Shown piece by piece: positions 1 to 8,441 of a stretch of DNA of 52,840 bases. Numbering within the stretch: the stretch's first letter is position 1; each line of letters starts with the position of its first letter. The position numbers and the translations under genes were made by a program. Under the pieces are notes generated by a model that saw only the letters and a list, made by a program, of their open reading frames with translations, ran no database searches and had not been told where the DNA came from. This DNA is from Chromatiales bacterium. Its GTDB lineage: Bacteria; Pseudomonadota; Gammaproteobacteria; Chromatiales; Chromatiaceae. The stretch is taken from contig JAKSBX010000036.1 of the NCBI GenBank assembly GCA_022360905.1, positions 1 through 52,840 of the forward strand. The letters run 5' to 3'.

Positions 1-368
1 TGGTAGTTTTTACGATAGCCGACTTTTACTCCATTGACCCATTTGTCATGGAAGAAGACAGTGACATAGTGGGCTGGGATGCCGTTGAAGACACCGATTT
101 TTGAAGCACAGAGCCGATTGCCGAACGGGCTTACTTGATCCTGACACTGCCACTCGATGTCTGGAAAAACCTTCATGAACTCCTCTTCGGTAACCTGGTT
201 ATCCAGGGCTTGAAGATTCAGTTTAATCTCATCCTCACCCCAAAGGGTCAACACCACCGTATCGGTTCGGCGTTGACCGTCTTCGGTGAATACCAACCAG
301 AAAATCGGTCCGATCACTGCTACGAAAGCCAGGAGGCGTTTATAAAGGGTCGGCACTTTAAAATTCAT
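1..368 (-). CDS. Hypothetical protein, N-terminal part (gene runs off the window)
   Basis: The reverse strand is open from an ATG at 366-368 to the window edge, giving 122 residues without a stop. The protein starts with a basic stretch (KRLL) followed by one hydrophobic segment at about residues 12-27, so it is probably anchored in the inner membrane or carries an uncleaved signal. The rest is soluble, with a Cys pair near residues 76 and 86 (WQCQDQ and RLCASK). I do not recognise the family. No clear Shine-Dalgarno precedes this ATG. It lies downstream of acs in the same direction, but a hairpin separates the two, so it may be independently expressed. The forward frame over the same DNA looks like a shadow. 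Confidence 0.6.
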   Translation of the reverse strand, partial: MNFKVPTLYKRLLAFVAVIGPIFWLVFTEDGQRRTDTVVLTLWGEDEIKLNLQALDNQVTEEEFMKVFPDIEWQCQDQVSPFGNRLCASKIGVFNGIPAHYVTVFFHDKWVNGVKVGYRKNY

Positions 369-410
369 CTGATGGCTGTTTCCGCGATCGTTGAAGCGTG
401 ATGGGGAGAA

Positions 411-435
411 GAGGGCGGTGATTAGCACCGCCCTC
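411..435 (-). terminator. Hairpin after acs, probable terminator
   Basis: A perfect 10-bp stem (GAGGGCGGTG pairing with CACCGCCCTC) encloses a 5-nt loop, 16 nt past the acs stop codon. On the minus strand it is followed only by TTCTCCCC, a weak U-tract, so termination may be partial. Confidence 0.6.
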
Positions 436-451
436 AATCAGGATTACCGGA

Positions 452-2398
452 CTATCGGTTCTCTCGGTTATCGATCAGATTATCGACCACACTGGGATCC
501 GCCAGGGTTGAAGTGTCACCCAGGGTATCCAGTTCGTTGGCGGCAATCTTGCGCAGAATACGACGCATGATTTTCCCGGAGCGGGTCTTCGGCAGGCCGG
601 GTGACCACTGAATCAGATTGACTTTGGCAATCGGACCGATTTCAGAGCGCACCAGCTTCACCAGTTCGGTTTTCAGCTCATCTGTACCCTCAGTACCAGC
701 CATCAGGGTGACATAGGCATAGATACCCTGGCCGGTCAGGTCATGGGGATAACCGACAACCGCCGCTTCAGCGACTGAATCATGCAATACCAGTGCAGAT
801 TCGATCTCTGCCGTACCCAAACGGTGGCCGGATACGTTGAGAACATCATCCACACGGCCGGTGATCCAGTAGTAGCCGTCTTCATCGCGACGGGCGCCGT
901 CACCAGTGAAGTAGTATCCGGGATACATGGCGAAGTAGGTTTCGAAGAAACGCTTGTGATCACCGTATACGGTGCGCATCATGGATGGCCATGGGTGTCT
1001 GATCGCCAGGTTACCCTCTGCAGGATTGCCTTCAATTTCGTTACCCTGATCGTCCAGCAAGACGGGATCAACACCAAAGAATGGACGTGTGGCGGATCCT
1101 GGTTTCAGCGGTGTGGCGCCGGGTAGAGGGGTCAGCATATGGGCACCGGTTTCGGTCTGCCACCAGGTGTCAACGATCGGGCAGCGCTCATCACCGACCA
1201 CCCGGTAGTACCACTCCCAGGCTTCAGGATTGATCGGTTCACCAACGGTGCCGAGCAGGCGCAGGCTTGAGCGACTGGTCTTTTTCACCGGCTCTTCGCC
1301 GGCACCCATCAGGGAGCGGATGGCGGTCGGTGCCGTATAGAAAGTCGAAACGTTGTGCTTGTCGCAAACTTGCCAGAAGCGTGAGATATCCGGATAAGTC
1401 GGGATGCCCTCGAACATCAGGGTGGTGGCGCCATTGGTCAGCGGGCCATAGACAATATAGGTATGACCGGTTACCCAGCCCACGTCGGCGGTACACCAGT
1501 AGACCTCACCATCTTTATAGTCGAATACCAGTTTGTGGGTCATGGCGGCCTGCAGCAGGTAGCCGCCGGTGGTGTGCAGTACACCTTTGGGCTTGCCGGT
1601 GGAGCCTGAGGTGTAGAGGATGAACAGTGGATCATCCGCTTCCATCTCTTCAGCCGGGCAGTCATCCGATGCATCGGCCATCGCCTCGTGATACCAGACA
1701 TCACGATCATTGTCCCATTCCACCGGGTCGCCACCGCGCTGGACAACGATACTGGTGTGAACGTTGGGGCATTGGGCAATGGATTTATCCGCATTGGCCT
1801 TCAATGGGACCTTTTTACCGCCACGCATGGATTGATCGGAAGTGATCACAACCTTACAGTCGGAGTCGAGAATTCGGTCACGCAGCGCATCCGGAGAGAA
1901 ACCGCCGAATACGATGGAGTGAACGGCGCCGATACGGGTACAGGCCAGCATGGCAACCGCCGCTTCCGGAATCATCGGCAGATAGAGGGAGACCCGATCA
2001 CCTCTCTTGACACCACGTGACTTCAGGACGTTTGAAAATTTACAAACCTCCTGGTGCAGTTCACGGTAGGTGATGTTGCGGGACTCATCCGGGTTGTCTC
2101 CTTCCCAGATGATCGCAACCTGGTCTCCCCGGTTTTCCAGGTGGCGATCAAGACAGTTGTAAGAGACGTTGAGTTTTGCACCTTTGAACCACTCAATATG
2201 CAAATCGTCTTTACCAAAGCTCCAATCCAGTGCTTTATCCCACTTTTTGAACCAGCTGATGTACTGATCGGCCTGTTCAGACCAGAATCCTTCCGGATCG
2301 CTGATGGAACGTTGGTACATCTCTTGATACTGGGCATCGTTAACGTTGGCCTGGGCTGCAAAATCAGCCGGGACGGGGTAGACCTTGTTTTCAGACAT
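452..2398 (-). CDS. acs: Acetyl-CoA synthetase (AMP-forming)
   Basis: This 648-residue protein has the usual length of bacterial Acs and belongs to the ANL adenylate-forming superfamily. It activates acetate to acetyl-AMP and then acetyl-CoA in the cytoplasm. Visible motifs are the P-loop-like [11 protein letters not shown] near residue 267, the WWQTETG motif in the middle, the hinge region [18 protein letters not shown], and the C-terminal [11 protein letters not shown] with the catalytic Lys that is commonly controlled by acetylation. A strong ribosome site (GAGGAG) lies 7 nt before the ATG. It is preceded by the DUF294/exonuclease pair and lies near a sodium:acetate-type symporter, fitting acetate scavenging. 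Confidence 0.97.
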   Translation of the reverse strand: MSENKVYPVPADFAAQANVNDAQYQEMYQRSISDPEGFWSEQADQYISWFKKWDKALDWSFGKDDLHIEWFKGAKLNVSYNCLDRHLENRGDQVAIIWEGDNPDESRNITYRELHQEVCKFSNVLKSRGVKRGDRVSLYLPMIPEAAVAMLACTRIGAVHSIVFGGFSPDALRDRILDSDCKVVITSDQSMRGGKKVPLKANADKSIAQCPNVHTSIVVQRGGDPVEWDNDRDVWYHEAMADASDDCPAEEMEADDPLFILYTSGSTGKPKGVLHTTGGYLLQAAMTHKLVFDYKDGEVYWCTADVGWVTGHTYIVYGPLTNGATTLMFEGIPTYPDISRFWQVCDKHNVSTFYTAPTAIRSLMGAGEEPVKKTSRSSLRLLGTVGEPINPEAWEWYYRVVGDERCPIVDTWWQTETGAHMLTPLPGATPLKPGSATRPFFGVDPVLLDDQGNEIEGNPAEGNLAIRHPWPSMMRTVYGDHKRFFETYFAMYPGYYFTGDGARRDEDGYYWITGRVDDVLNVSGHRLGTAEIESALVLHDSVAEAAVVGYPHDLTGQGIYAYVTLMAGTEGTDELKTELVKLVRSEIGPIAKVNLIQWSPGLPKTRSGKIMRRILRKIAANELDTLGDTSTLADPSVVDNLIDNRENR

Positions 2399-2490
2399 TG
2401 AATTCTCCTCAATGGTGGTTTTTCGTTATCAACTGCCGGGTTAGGCTTTAGCTTGCTATTTAAACAATGCTTGAGGTTGTTCGGCATTGC

Positions 2491-2520
2491 TTTATATCAA
2501 GCCTGCTAGGGTTTAGTCAT
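2491..2520 (-). promoter_or_regulatory. Possible sigma-70 promoter of acs
   Basis: On the minus strand ATGACT, an 18-nt spacer and TATAAA lie about 95 nt upstream of the acs start. The -10 is good and the -35 is 4/6. This is motif matching only. Confidence 0.33.
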
Positions 2521-2575
2521 GATCGTCAAAAACCCTATTAAATGCTTTTCGCTCAACCCCTTATTCTATTCCTTG

Positions 2576-3268
2576 TCATTGCGTTATAAAACGGCTCAAT
2601 TGGCATTGACTGGGATTAGGAAACATATCTGTCGCCATTGCAAGAAACAACTCTGCGGTGGCGACAGCATCACTTAAGGCATTATGTGCCTTGTAATTGG
2701 GTAAATTGTACTGGGGTCGCAGGTTGAACAGACGAAGATTGCCCGGTTGGAAGGTGTGGTTTCGTCGCTCAAATAGGCGTCTCGCCAGTACAAGCGTATC
2801 AATGATCGGGATCACAAATGGGGCGCCATAAAGTTTACGGCAGGCCGCATCGAGAAAATTCTGTTCAATCGAGGCGTAGTGGACCAGCATCACCTTGCCC
2901 GCCAATTGACTGAGCAGGATCGGCATTGCCTCTTCCAGCGGCATGCCGGTAGCCGCCTGGTCGTCGGTGATCTGATGGATCACCGCTGACTCCTCGGGAA
3001 TTTCCTCTTCGATGGAGATCAACTGATGACTCGAGTTGGCCAGTTTGACCGTCATATGGCTGACTTCAACAAATCCATAGCTGAGAATCTTGTCTCTCTT
3101 CGGGTCGAGCCCCGTGGTTTCCAGATCGAGTGAAACGATAATCAGATCTTCGCAAACCGTGTTTTTATGCACCAGCGGTGTTGACAGGTAGTCATACAGC
3201 ACCCCCTGTTCGACCTTTTTCAGGGCTCGCTTACGCTGTGATTCTTTACTGAGGAATCGACTTAACAT
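2576..3268 (-). CDS. DEDDh-type 3'-5' exonuclease (DnaQ-like)
   Basis: This 230-residue protein has the RNase T/DNA polymerase III epsilon exonuclease fold. ExoI is SLDLETTGLD with metal ligands D48 and E50, and ExoIII is AHNALSDAVATAEL with H195 and D200, which marks the DEDDh class. The 40-residue N-terminal extension is basic. Its start overlaps the stop of the preceding DUF294 gene by one base (TAATG), so the two are almost certainly translationally coupled. From memory, the same pair lies near acetate genes in Pseudomonas (PA3232/PA3233 next to the symporter). The substrate is unknown; replication proofreading is unlikely because the dnaQ context is absent. Confidence 0.9.
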   Translation of the reverse strand: MLSRFLSKESQRKRALKKVEQGVLYDYLSTPLVHKNTVCEDLIIVSLDLETTGLDPKRDKILSYGFVEVSHMTVKLANSSHQLISIEEEIPEESAVIHQITDDQAATGMPLEEAMPILLSQLAGKVMLVHYASIEQNFLDAACRKLYGAPFVIPIIDTLVLARRLFERRNHTFQPGNLRLFNLRPQYNLPNYKAHNALSDAVATAELFLAMATDMFPNPSQCQLSRFITQ

Positions 3269-5136
3269 TATCTGAATCGACCACCCTGGTAGCGGTTCTC
3301 CAAGGTCTCCTGCATATCCTGTATGACCCGGAAAGCATCTTTGAGATGCCGGCGTTCCAGGTCTGAGAGATCATCCGGAGACATATAATTATCGGCTGCG
3401 GTACCTCTACCAATCTGGTCCGCTTGATGATTGATGCGCATGCTGGCGATGAACTCCAGTGCATCAATCAGATTCTCACCCATATCCTGGCTGAGAATCG
3501 GTGTTTCAGCGGCGGCCCGAAGGCGATTGGTTGTGTTCACCTGGGGCAGTCCTCGATCGAGGGCAAATACCCGGGCGATATCCGTGATCGGAACGATACC
3601 CCGGTGTTTGATATCGAAAGTATCGTCATGGGCACCGCCATGAATCAATACAAAGGTACGGAAAAAGCCTAGCGGTGGTCGATGTTGCAAGGCATTTGCG
3701 GCCATATAGGCGGTAAAGATGCCATTGCCTCTGGTTTTTCCGAGTATCTCCGATTGCAGCTCTTCATACAGTTCGAATTCCCCATGGACCGGTCGCAGGT
3801 CGAAAAAGATGCTGGATAACATCAGCGCCATGGGTTCCGGCTTGTTGATCCAGGTATTGAAGTACTTTTTCCAGATCTGCAATGTCTGCCGCCATTTTGG
3901 GTTCATCGCCATGGCATCACCCGGGCAGTAGATATATCCACAGGCGTTCAAGCCGTCGCAGACCCGCTTGGCAAATTGTTCGAAATAGGGGGCGTGTTCC
4001 GCCTTCATCTCATCCGAAATCAACAGCGCATTATCTTGATCGGAATGGGAGGTCTGTTCCCGGCGTGCCTGGGATCCGCCACAGAGCCAGACATAGGGTA
4101 CCGGGGGCGGTCCGAGTTCCTCTTCAGCCATTTCGATCAGACGACTGGTGATTGAATCGGTCAGCGAGGAGATGGCATCGCCGATATGCAAGGCGGTGGC
4201 ACTTGAAGAGGCGAGCTGATACTGCAGTTCCGGCATCCGCGAACTGATATTGGCCAACTGTTCCAGTGATTCGGCTTTGCGGATATCGGCGGCAAAGAAG
4301 GCCGAGTTGGTCGATTGGTGTCTGGCGAGATCTGTGGCCGTCACCATGCCGACCACCTTGTCACCGCGCATCACCGGAAGATGGTGTACCCGCAGTTTGG
4401 TCATGATCATCAGGGCCTGGATGATCAGGGTGTCCTCCTGAACTGTTTTCAGATCGGTGGTCATGATCTCGGTTACCGGCGTGTCCGGGGAGAGTCCGAC
4501 GGCCACACAGCGTTTGCGCAGGTCGCGATCGGTGATCAGGCCGACCAGCTGCTCACCCTCCATCAACAGCATCGAGGAGATGTTTTTCTCACTCATCACC
4601 ATGGCGGTTTCACGAATGGTGCTGCCGACATCCGCGGTGACCGGTTGCTTTTTCAGAAGATCCTGAATCTCACCGGTCAGTATCTCCAGCGGATTGTTGT
4701 TGTTGCTGACCTTTAGGGTATTGACCGCCTGTTTCAGCCGGTCGCGCATCGATTCGCTGAAATGCTCGTTAAAGGATGGCTCGGCATCCCGCAGGGCCTG
4801 CAAGGTCTTGCAGGACATCACATAGAGCAGGGTGTCCTCGGTCGCAATACCCTTGGATGCCCGGCTGATATCGATCAACTGACACTGGGTCGTGTAGATG
4901 CCGCCTTCCCCCAGTTTCTCTACCAGATTGTCCTCTTCATCGAGTAGCTCCACGGCACCGCTGCGGAGGATATAGAGCAGGTTGCTGTTGGTTCCCTCAG
5001 GTGGAAAGCTGCTGTTGCGGCGAAGGTAACGGATCTCGAGCTGTTTTGGCAGCAGGTCGAGCTGTTCCTCGGTGAGGGCATTGAAGGGTGGGCGTTCAGC
5101 CAGAAAGTCACGTATCTCGATCAGTTCGATTTCCAT
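3268..5136 (-). CDS. cNMP-binding / CBS-pair / DUF294 nucleotidyltransferase-like protein
   Basis: The 622-residue protein has three parts: a cyclic-nucleotide-binding-like domain (about 10-130), two CBS domains (about 165-280, with ITDRD and VTATDLAR ends that commonly bind adenine nucleotides) and a DUF294 putative nucleotidyltransferase domain followed by its C-terminal helical partner. The nucleotidyltransferase signature GGSQARREQ...SDQDN spans about 353-369 and appears intact. It resembles GlnD/GlnE-type transferases, so it may modify a protein or nucleotide in response to adenylate or cNMP levels, but no target is known to me. It is separated from the upstream symporter by a strong terminator, so it needs its own promoter in 5137-5250. 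It is coupled to the exonuclease gene. Confidence 0.92.
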   Translation of the reverse strand: MEIELIEIRDFLAERPPFNALTEEQLDLLPKQLEIRYLRRNSSFPPEGTNSNLLYILRSGAVELLDEEDNLVEKLGEGGIYTTQCQLIDISRASKGIATEDTLLYVMSCKTLQALRDAEPSFNEHFSESMRDRLKQAVNTLKVSNNNNPLEILTGEIQDLLKKQPVTADVGSTIRETAMVMSEKNISSMLLMEGEQLVGLITDRDLRKRCVAVGLSPDTPVTEIMTTDLKTVQEDTLIIQALMIMTKLRVHHLPVMRGDKVVGMVTATDLARHQSTNSAFFAADIRKAESLEQLANISSRMPELQYQLASSSATALHIGDAISSLTDSITSRLIEMAEEELGPPPVPYVWLCGGSQARREQTSHSDQDNALLISDEMKAEHAPYFEQFAKRVCDGLNACGYIYCPGDAMAMNPKWRQTLQIWKKYFNTWINKPEPMALMLSSIFFDLRPVHGEFELYEELQSEILGKTRGNGIFTAYMAANALQHRPPLGFFRTFVLIHGGAHDDTFDIKHRGIVPITDIARVFALDRGLPQVNTTNRLRAAAETPILSQDMGENLIDALEFIASMRINHQADQIGRGTAADNYMSPDDLSDLERRHLKDAFRVIQDMQETLENRYQGGRFR

Positions 5137-5175
5137 GGCTTTGACTCAAATAGTTTTGTTTACACTAAAAAAATA

Positions 5176-5232
5176 TCAACGTATTGGGGCTATATTAACA
5201 GGCCCGGACAGAATCAGAAGCCAATACGTTGA
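5176..5232. repeat. Perfect 12-bp inverted repeat upstream of the DUF294 gene
   Basis: TCAACGTATTGG at 5176-5187 is the exact reverse complement of CCAATACGTTGA at 5221-5232, with a 33-nt spacer. The pair sits between the actP-like terminator and the DUF294 start. It could be two operator half-sites, a leader hairpin, or the remains of a repeat element, because the left arm overlaps a GGGCCTG-type repeat. Confidence 0.7.
5180..5205 (-). repeat. GGGCCTGTTAA-type intergenic repeat, short copy
   Basis: On the minus strand this reads GGGCCTGTTAA, seven bases, then CCAATACG. That matches the left arm of the larger element at 11241-11383 on both sides of the variable centre. It points toward the DUF294 start 42 nt away. 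Confidence 0.6.
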
Positions 5233-5251
5233 GATTCTTAACCGTGATGAT

Positions 5252-5276
5252 AAAAAGGCCCCGCCGAAGCGGGGCC
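5252..5276 (-). terminator. Rho-independent terminator of the symporter operon
   Basis: On the minus strand an 8-bp GC stem (GGCCCCGC with GCGGGGCC) closed by a TTCG tetraloop is followed directly by TTTTT. It lies 25 nt after the stop of the actP-like gene. Confidence 0.95.
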
Positions 5277-5300
5277 GATTTGCAGACTTGGCTTTAGATC

Positions 5301-7085
5301 TTAGTGATCGGAAGCGGCACCTGCGCCTTTAGGTACACGAATGTCCTCAACCAGATGCTGGATGTGATCCGGTGGCGGAGCAGTGACCTTGGATACGATG
5401 GCGGCAACGGCAAAGTTGACCACAGCACCTACCGCACCAAAGGCGTTCGGAGAGATGCCCAGGAACCAGTTGGGACCCATGTCACCCAGGAAGGAAGTAC
5501 CTGGTACAAACATGATGCCTTTGTGCTGGAACACATAGAGCATGGTGACGCCGATACCGGAGATCATGCCCCAGATTGCACCGGCGCGGTTCATCTTCTT
5601 ATAGAAGATACCCATCATCAGCACCGGGAAGATGGAGCTGGCCGCCAGACCGAAGGCGATGGCCACGGTGCCGGCTGCGAAATCCGGTGGATGAAGACCG
5701 AAGTAACCCGCCAGACCGATGGCGCCTGCCATGGCGATACGACCAGCCATCAGCTCGTTCTTCTCTGAGATATCGGGCATGAAAACACCCTTCAGAAGGT
5801 CATGAGAGATGGAGGAGGCGATCGCCAGCAACAGACCGGCCGCGGTAGAGAGCGCAGCCGCCAGACCACCCGCAACAACCAGAGCGATTACCCAGTTAGG
5901 CAGTTTCGCGATTTCCGGGTTAGCCAGTACCATGATGTCACGGTCAACCTTGGTCATCTCGTTGCCTTTCCAGCCCCAGGCTTCAGCCTTGGCGGCAAAC
6001 TCGGCATTCTTGTCGTTGTAGTACTGGATACGACCGTCGCCGTTCTTGTCTTCCCACTGCAGCAGACCGGTCTTCTCCCAGTTCAGCATCCACTGAGGAA
6101 CCTTGGCGATTTCGATGTTGCCTTCAACACTACCGACTTCACCGACTTGGATGGTATTCATCAGGTTCAGGCGAGCCATGGAACCTACTGCAGGAGCAGT
6201 GGTGTAGAGGATCGCGATGAAGACCAGCGCCCAACCGGCTGAAGAACGTGCGTCCTTAACCTTGGGTACGGTAAAGAAACGGATGATAACGTGAGGCAGG
6301 CCAGCCGTACCGATCATCAGGGAGAGGGTGTAGACAAACATGTTGAGTTTGCTACCCATCACCTGGGTCGTGTACTCCTTAAAGCCCAGTTCGGTTACCA
6401 CCTGGTCCAGCTTATCCAGCATGAAGGTGCCGGAGCCGTCTGCCATGGAGCTGCCGATACCCAACTGAGGGATCGGGTTGCCAGTGATGTTCAGAGAGAC
6501 GAACACGGCAGGAACGGTGTAGGCGAAGATCAGTACGCAGTACTGTGCGATCTGGGTGTAGGTAATACCTTTCATACCACCCATTACCGCATAGATGAAT
6601 ACGATACCCATACCGATGAACAGGCCGGTGTCGTAGTCAGTCTCCAGGAAGCGGGAGAAGGCTACACCGATACCCTTCATCTGACCGATTACGTAGGTTA
6701 CCGATGCCAGAATCAGACAGATAACCGCCACGATACGGGCAGTACGCGAGTAGTAACGATCACCGATGAACTCAGGTACGGTGAACTTACCGAACTTACG
6801 CAGGTAAGGTGCCAGCAGCAGAGCCAGCAGTACGTAACCACCTGTCCAACCCATAAGGAAGACGGAGGCGCCATAGCCGTTGAAAGCAATCAGTCCGGCC
6901 ATGGAGATGAAAGACGCCGCGGACATCCAGTCAGCCGCGGTGGCCATACCGTTGGCAACGGGATGTACACCACGACCGGCCGCGTAGAATTCACCGGTCG
7001 ATCCGGCACGTGCCCAGAAGGCGATGCCGATGTAGAGGGCAAAGGTAAAGCCCACCACAATATAAGTTAATGTTTGCAGATCCAT
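5301..7085 (-). CDS. Sodium:solute (acetate-type) symporter, large subunit
   Basis: This 594-residue SSS-family permease is close to ActP and, from memory, to the TIGR03648/VC_2705 subfamily. It has 13 or so hydrophobic segments, including a first helix at about 6-24 and the conserved TAADWMSAASFISMAG after helix 1. It would import acetate or another small monocarboxylate with sodium. A soluble insertion at about 305-395 carries an EF-hand-like loop DKNGDGRIQYYN (D346, N348, D350, G351, I353). The gene follows the DUF4212 small subunit by 16 nt and ends at a strong terminator. Nearby acs supports acetate as substrate, but this is inference; classical ActP pairs with DUF485 rather than DUF4212. 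Confidence 0.93.
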   Translation of the reverse strand: MDLQTLTYIVVGFTFALYIGIAFWARAGSTGEFYAAGRGVHPVANGMATAADWMSAASFISMAGLIAFNGYGASVFLMGWTGGYVLLALLLAPYLRKFGKFTVPEFIGDRYYSRTARIVAVICLILASVTYVIGQMKGIGVAFSRFLETDYDTGLFIGMGIVFIYAVMGGMKGITYTQIAQYCVLIFAYTVPAVFVSLNITGNPIPQLGIGSSMADGSGTFMLDKLDQVVTELGFKEYTTQVMGSKLNMFVYTLSLMIGTAGLPHVIIRFFTVPKVKDARSSAGWALVFIAILYTTAPAVGSMARLNLMNTIQVGEVGSVEGNIEIAKVPQWMLNWEKTGLLQWEDKNGDGRIQYYNDKNAEFAAKAEAWGWKGNEMTKVDRDIMVLANPEIAKLPNWVIALVVAGGLAAALSTAAGLLLAIASSISHDLLKGVFMPDISEKNELMAGRIAMAGAIGLAGYFGLHPPDFAAGTVAIAFGLAASSIFPVLMMGIFYKKMNRAGAIWGMISGIGVTMLYVFQHKGIMFVPGTSFLGDMGPNWFLGISPNAFGAVGAVVNFAVAAIVSKVTAPPPDHIQHLVEDIRVPKGAGAASDH

Positions 7086-7101
7086 GAATTAGTTACCCCC
7101 G

Positions 7102-7356
7102 TTAATCCTCATGGACGTCGAATTCGACATCCAGAGCGTTCATACGCTTTGTATAGACATAGATCAGCACCAGGAAGGTATAGATAGAGCCGTTCTGGGC
7201 AAACCAGAAGCCCAACCCGACACCACCGATTTTGATGGTATTGAGAGGCTCAACCAAAATGATGCCGAAAAGAAACGAGCAGGCAAACCAAATCACCAAT
7301 AATATGGATACCAGGCGAATATTGGCTTTCCAATACTGTTCAGCAGTTTTGTTCAT
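7102..7356 (-). CDS. DUF4212 small subunit of a sodium:solute symporter
   Basis: This 84-residue inner-membrane protein has two predicted helices (about 13-33 and 49-66) and the family pattern YWKANIRLV near the N-terminus and FWFAQNGSIY in the middle. It corresponds to the small-subunit family TIGR03647/DUF4212, which is nearly always encoded directly before a TIGR03648 permease, as here. It probably assists assembly or activity of the permease. GGAG lies about 10 nt before the ATG. It is the first gene of the operon, so the 515-nt gap upstream should hold its promoter and control sites. Confidence 0.92.
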   Translation of the reverse strand: MNKTAEQYWKANIRLVSILLVIWFACSFLFGIILVEPLNTIKIGGVGLGFWFAQNGSIYTFLVLIYVYTKRMNALDVEFDVHED

Positions 7357-7526
7357 GTCATGATCACTCCGCCGTAATTAATCAAGTATTTGTCATTTAA
7401 TGAAGTGTCTCTGATCCCAGTCGACGTCCTGTCGTACCGACGTACGCTTTATCAACTACTGAAGCGAGACGGTGGGATTGACACCCACTTGTGTGTTACC
7501 GCAGAAAAAGGGTTACACATTGCACT

Positions 7527-7556
7527 ATTTTGTGGCGCTGGTGTCTATAAAGTCAA
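7527..7556 (-). promoter_or_regulatory. Possible sigma-70 promoter of the symporter operon
   Basis: TTGACT, an 18-nt spacer and CAAAAT on the minus strand lie about 170 nt upstream of the DUF4212 start. The -35 is 5/6 and the -10 is 4/6. No convincing sigma-54 site (GG-N10-GC) was seen. Confidence 0.33.
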
Positions 7557-7606
7557 ATAAAACAATAGGTTAACGCTTGTTTTCTTATGCTGCATGGCAG
7601 CAAAGG

Positions 7607-7623
7607 TGTTACCTTAGGTAGCA
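7607..7623. promoter_or_regulatory. CbrB-like palindromic operator candidate (symporter side)
   Basis: TGTTACCTTAGGTAGCA is a 17-bp near-perfect palindrome (TGTTAC-N5-GTAGCA) with one mismatch. The same arrangement, with 14 of 17 bases identical, occurs at 14527-14543 before the cbrX-like gene. From memory, CbrB of Pseudomonas recognises TGTTAC/GTAACA half-sites, with a longer spacer. Confidence 0.5.
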
Positions 7624-7877
7624 TTGTTGAGGGTGTGCGTTACCGATAGGATCGTGTTACGTTTCCATTGGTAAGAAAAATTTTTTTTTGCCTCGATTAC
7701 CCGCTTTTCTCAGCGCTTTTTCGGCCTCCTGTTGAAAGCTGAAAAGCTGAGTCTGGTGCTAGTCTGGAAAAAAACTCGGCAAACAAACAGAATGGATAAG
7801 ATATCTAACTGTTCCAGTTGATAATAATCCCAACTGCCTGAAAATCGGCAGGGATAGATGGTCTCAGGTGAATGCCA

Positions 7878-8333
7878 ATGCTGAAGAGTGTTTTAGAATA
7901 TTTTAATTTACATCTGCTGCCTGAGGCGGAAACTGCTGCTGAGGAGGCTCAGGCACAACTTAGGTTGGCCGTGGCTGTCTTGCTGATTGAGATTGCGGAG
8001 TCGGATTTTGAGCGGGCCCCGGAAGAGAAGTCGGCCATTCTCAATGGCATCAAACAACAGTTCGGGCTTGAGTCAAAAGAGGCTCAGGTGTTGATGGATC
8101 TGGCGGAGCAGGAGCATCGACAATCAACCGACTATTTTCAGTTCACCACCCTGATCAATAAAAACTACAGCTACGAACAGAAGATCCAAGTCATTGAGAA
8201 CTTATGGCGGGTCGCTTTCGCCGATCAGCAACTGCATCATTATGAGGAGCACGTGATCAGGCGGTTGGCTGACCTTATTCATGTCTCCCATGGGGATTTT
8301 ATATCTGCAAAACATCGGGTTATGGCTGGTTGA
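7878..8333 (+). CDS. TerB-family (tellurite-resistance-like) protein
   Basis: This protein of about 151 residues resembles the all-helical TerB fold: an acidic RLAVAVLLIEIAESDFERAPEEK segment early on and LWRVAFADQQLHHYEEHVIRRLADLIHVS near the C-terminus, both typical repeats with acidic metal-binding-like patches. Its role is unknown; single TerB proteins are common in proteobacteria and do not imply tellurite resistance. I chose the second ATG (7878) because AGGTG lies 7 nt before it; the first ATG at 7872 is only 1 nt from that site. It is divergent from the symporter operon and upstream of a REC-PAS-GGDEF gene. Confidence 0.85.
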   Translation: MLKSVLEYFNLHLLPEAETAAEEAQAQLRLAVAVLLIEIAESDFERAPEEKSAILNGIKQQFGLESKEAQVLMDLAEQEHRQSTDYFQFTTLINKNYSYEQKIQVIENLWRVAFADQQLHHYEEHVIRRLADLIHVSHGDFISAKHRVMAG

Positions 8334-8384
8334 CTGTTTTTTTTTCCTGCTTCCCCACAGTTTGGTGACTCCCTTTCCTATCAC

Positions 8385-8402
8385 TACCACCAGTTCGTGG
8401 TA
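8385..8402. promoter_or_regulatory. Inverted repeat overlapping a -10-like site before the REC-PAS-GGDEF gene
   Basis: TACCAC, six bases, GTGGTA forms a perfect 6-bp inverted repeat, and its right end runs into TATATT (8401-8406), a good -10. No good -35 is spaced correctly, so this could be an operator over an activated or repressed promoter 40 nt before the start. Confidence 0.35.
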
Positions 8403-8441
8403 TATTCCATACAAATCAGAACACACTGAAGATGCGAAGCT

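Larger units (their letters stand above)
7357..7871. other. Long divergent intergenic region rich in GTTAC motifs
   Basis: No protein-coding gene is supported in this 515-nt gap between the symporter operon (minus) and the TerB-like gene (plus). It holds TGTTAC-type motifs at 7494, 7607 and 7655, with looser relatives (GGTTACA near 7511, GGTTAAC near 7568, CGTTACC near 7638), one of them forming a palindrome. An A5/T9 tract lies near 7676-7689. It is probably a multi-site control region. Confidence 0.6.

Noticed and set aside
135..401. 88-residue forward reading frame at the window start
   Set aside because: It is antisense to the better-supported reverse-strand gene at 1-368, which has a membrane helix and natural composition.
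7357..7606. Sigma-54 promoter for the symporter operon
   Set aside because: No GG-N10-GC match with the right context was found on either strand.
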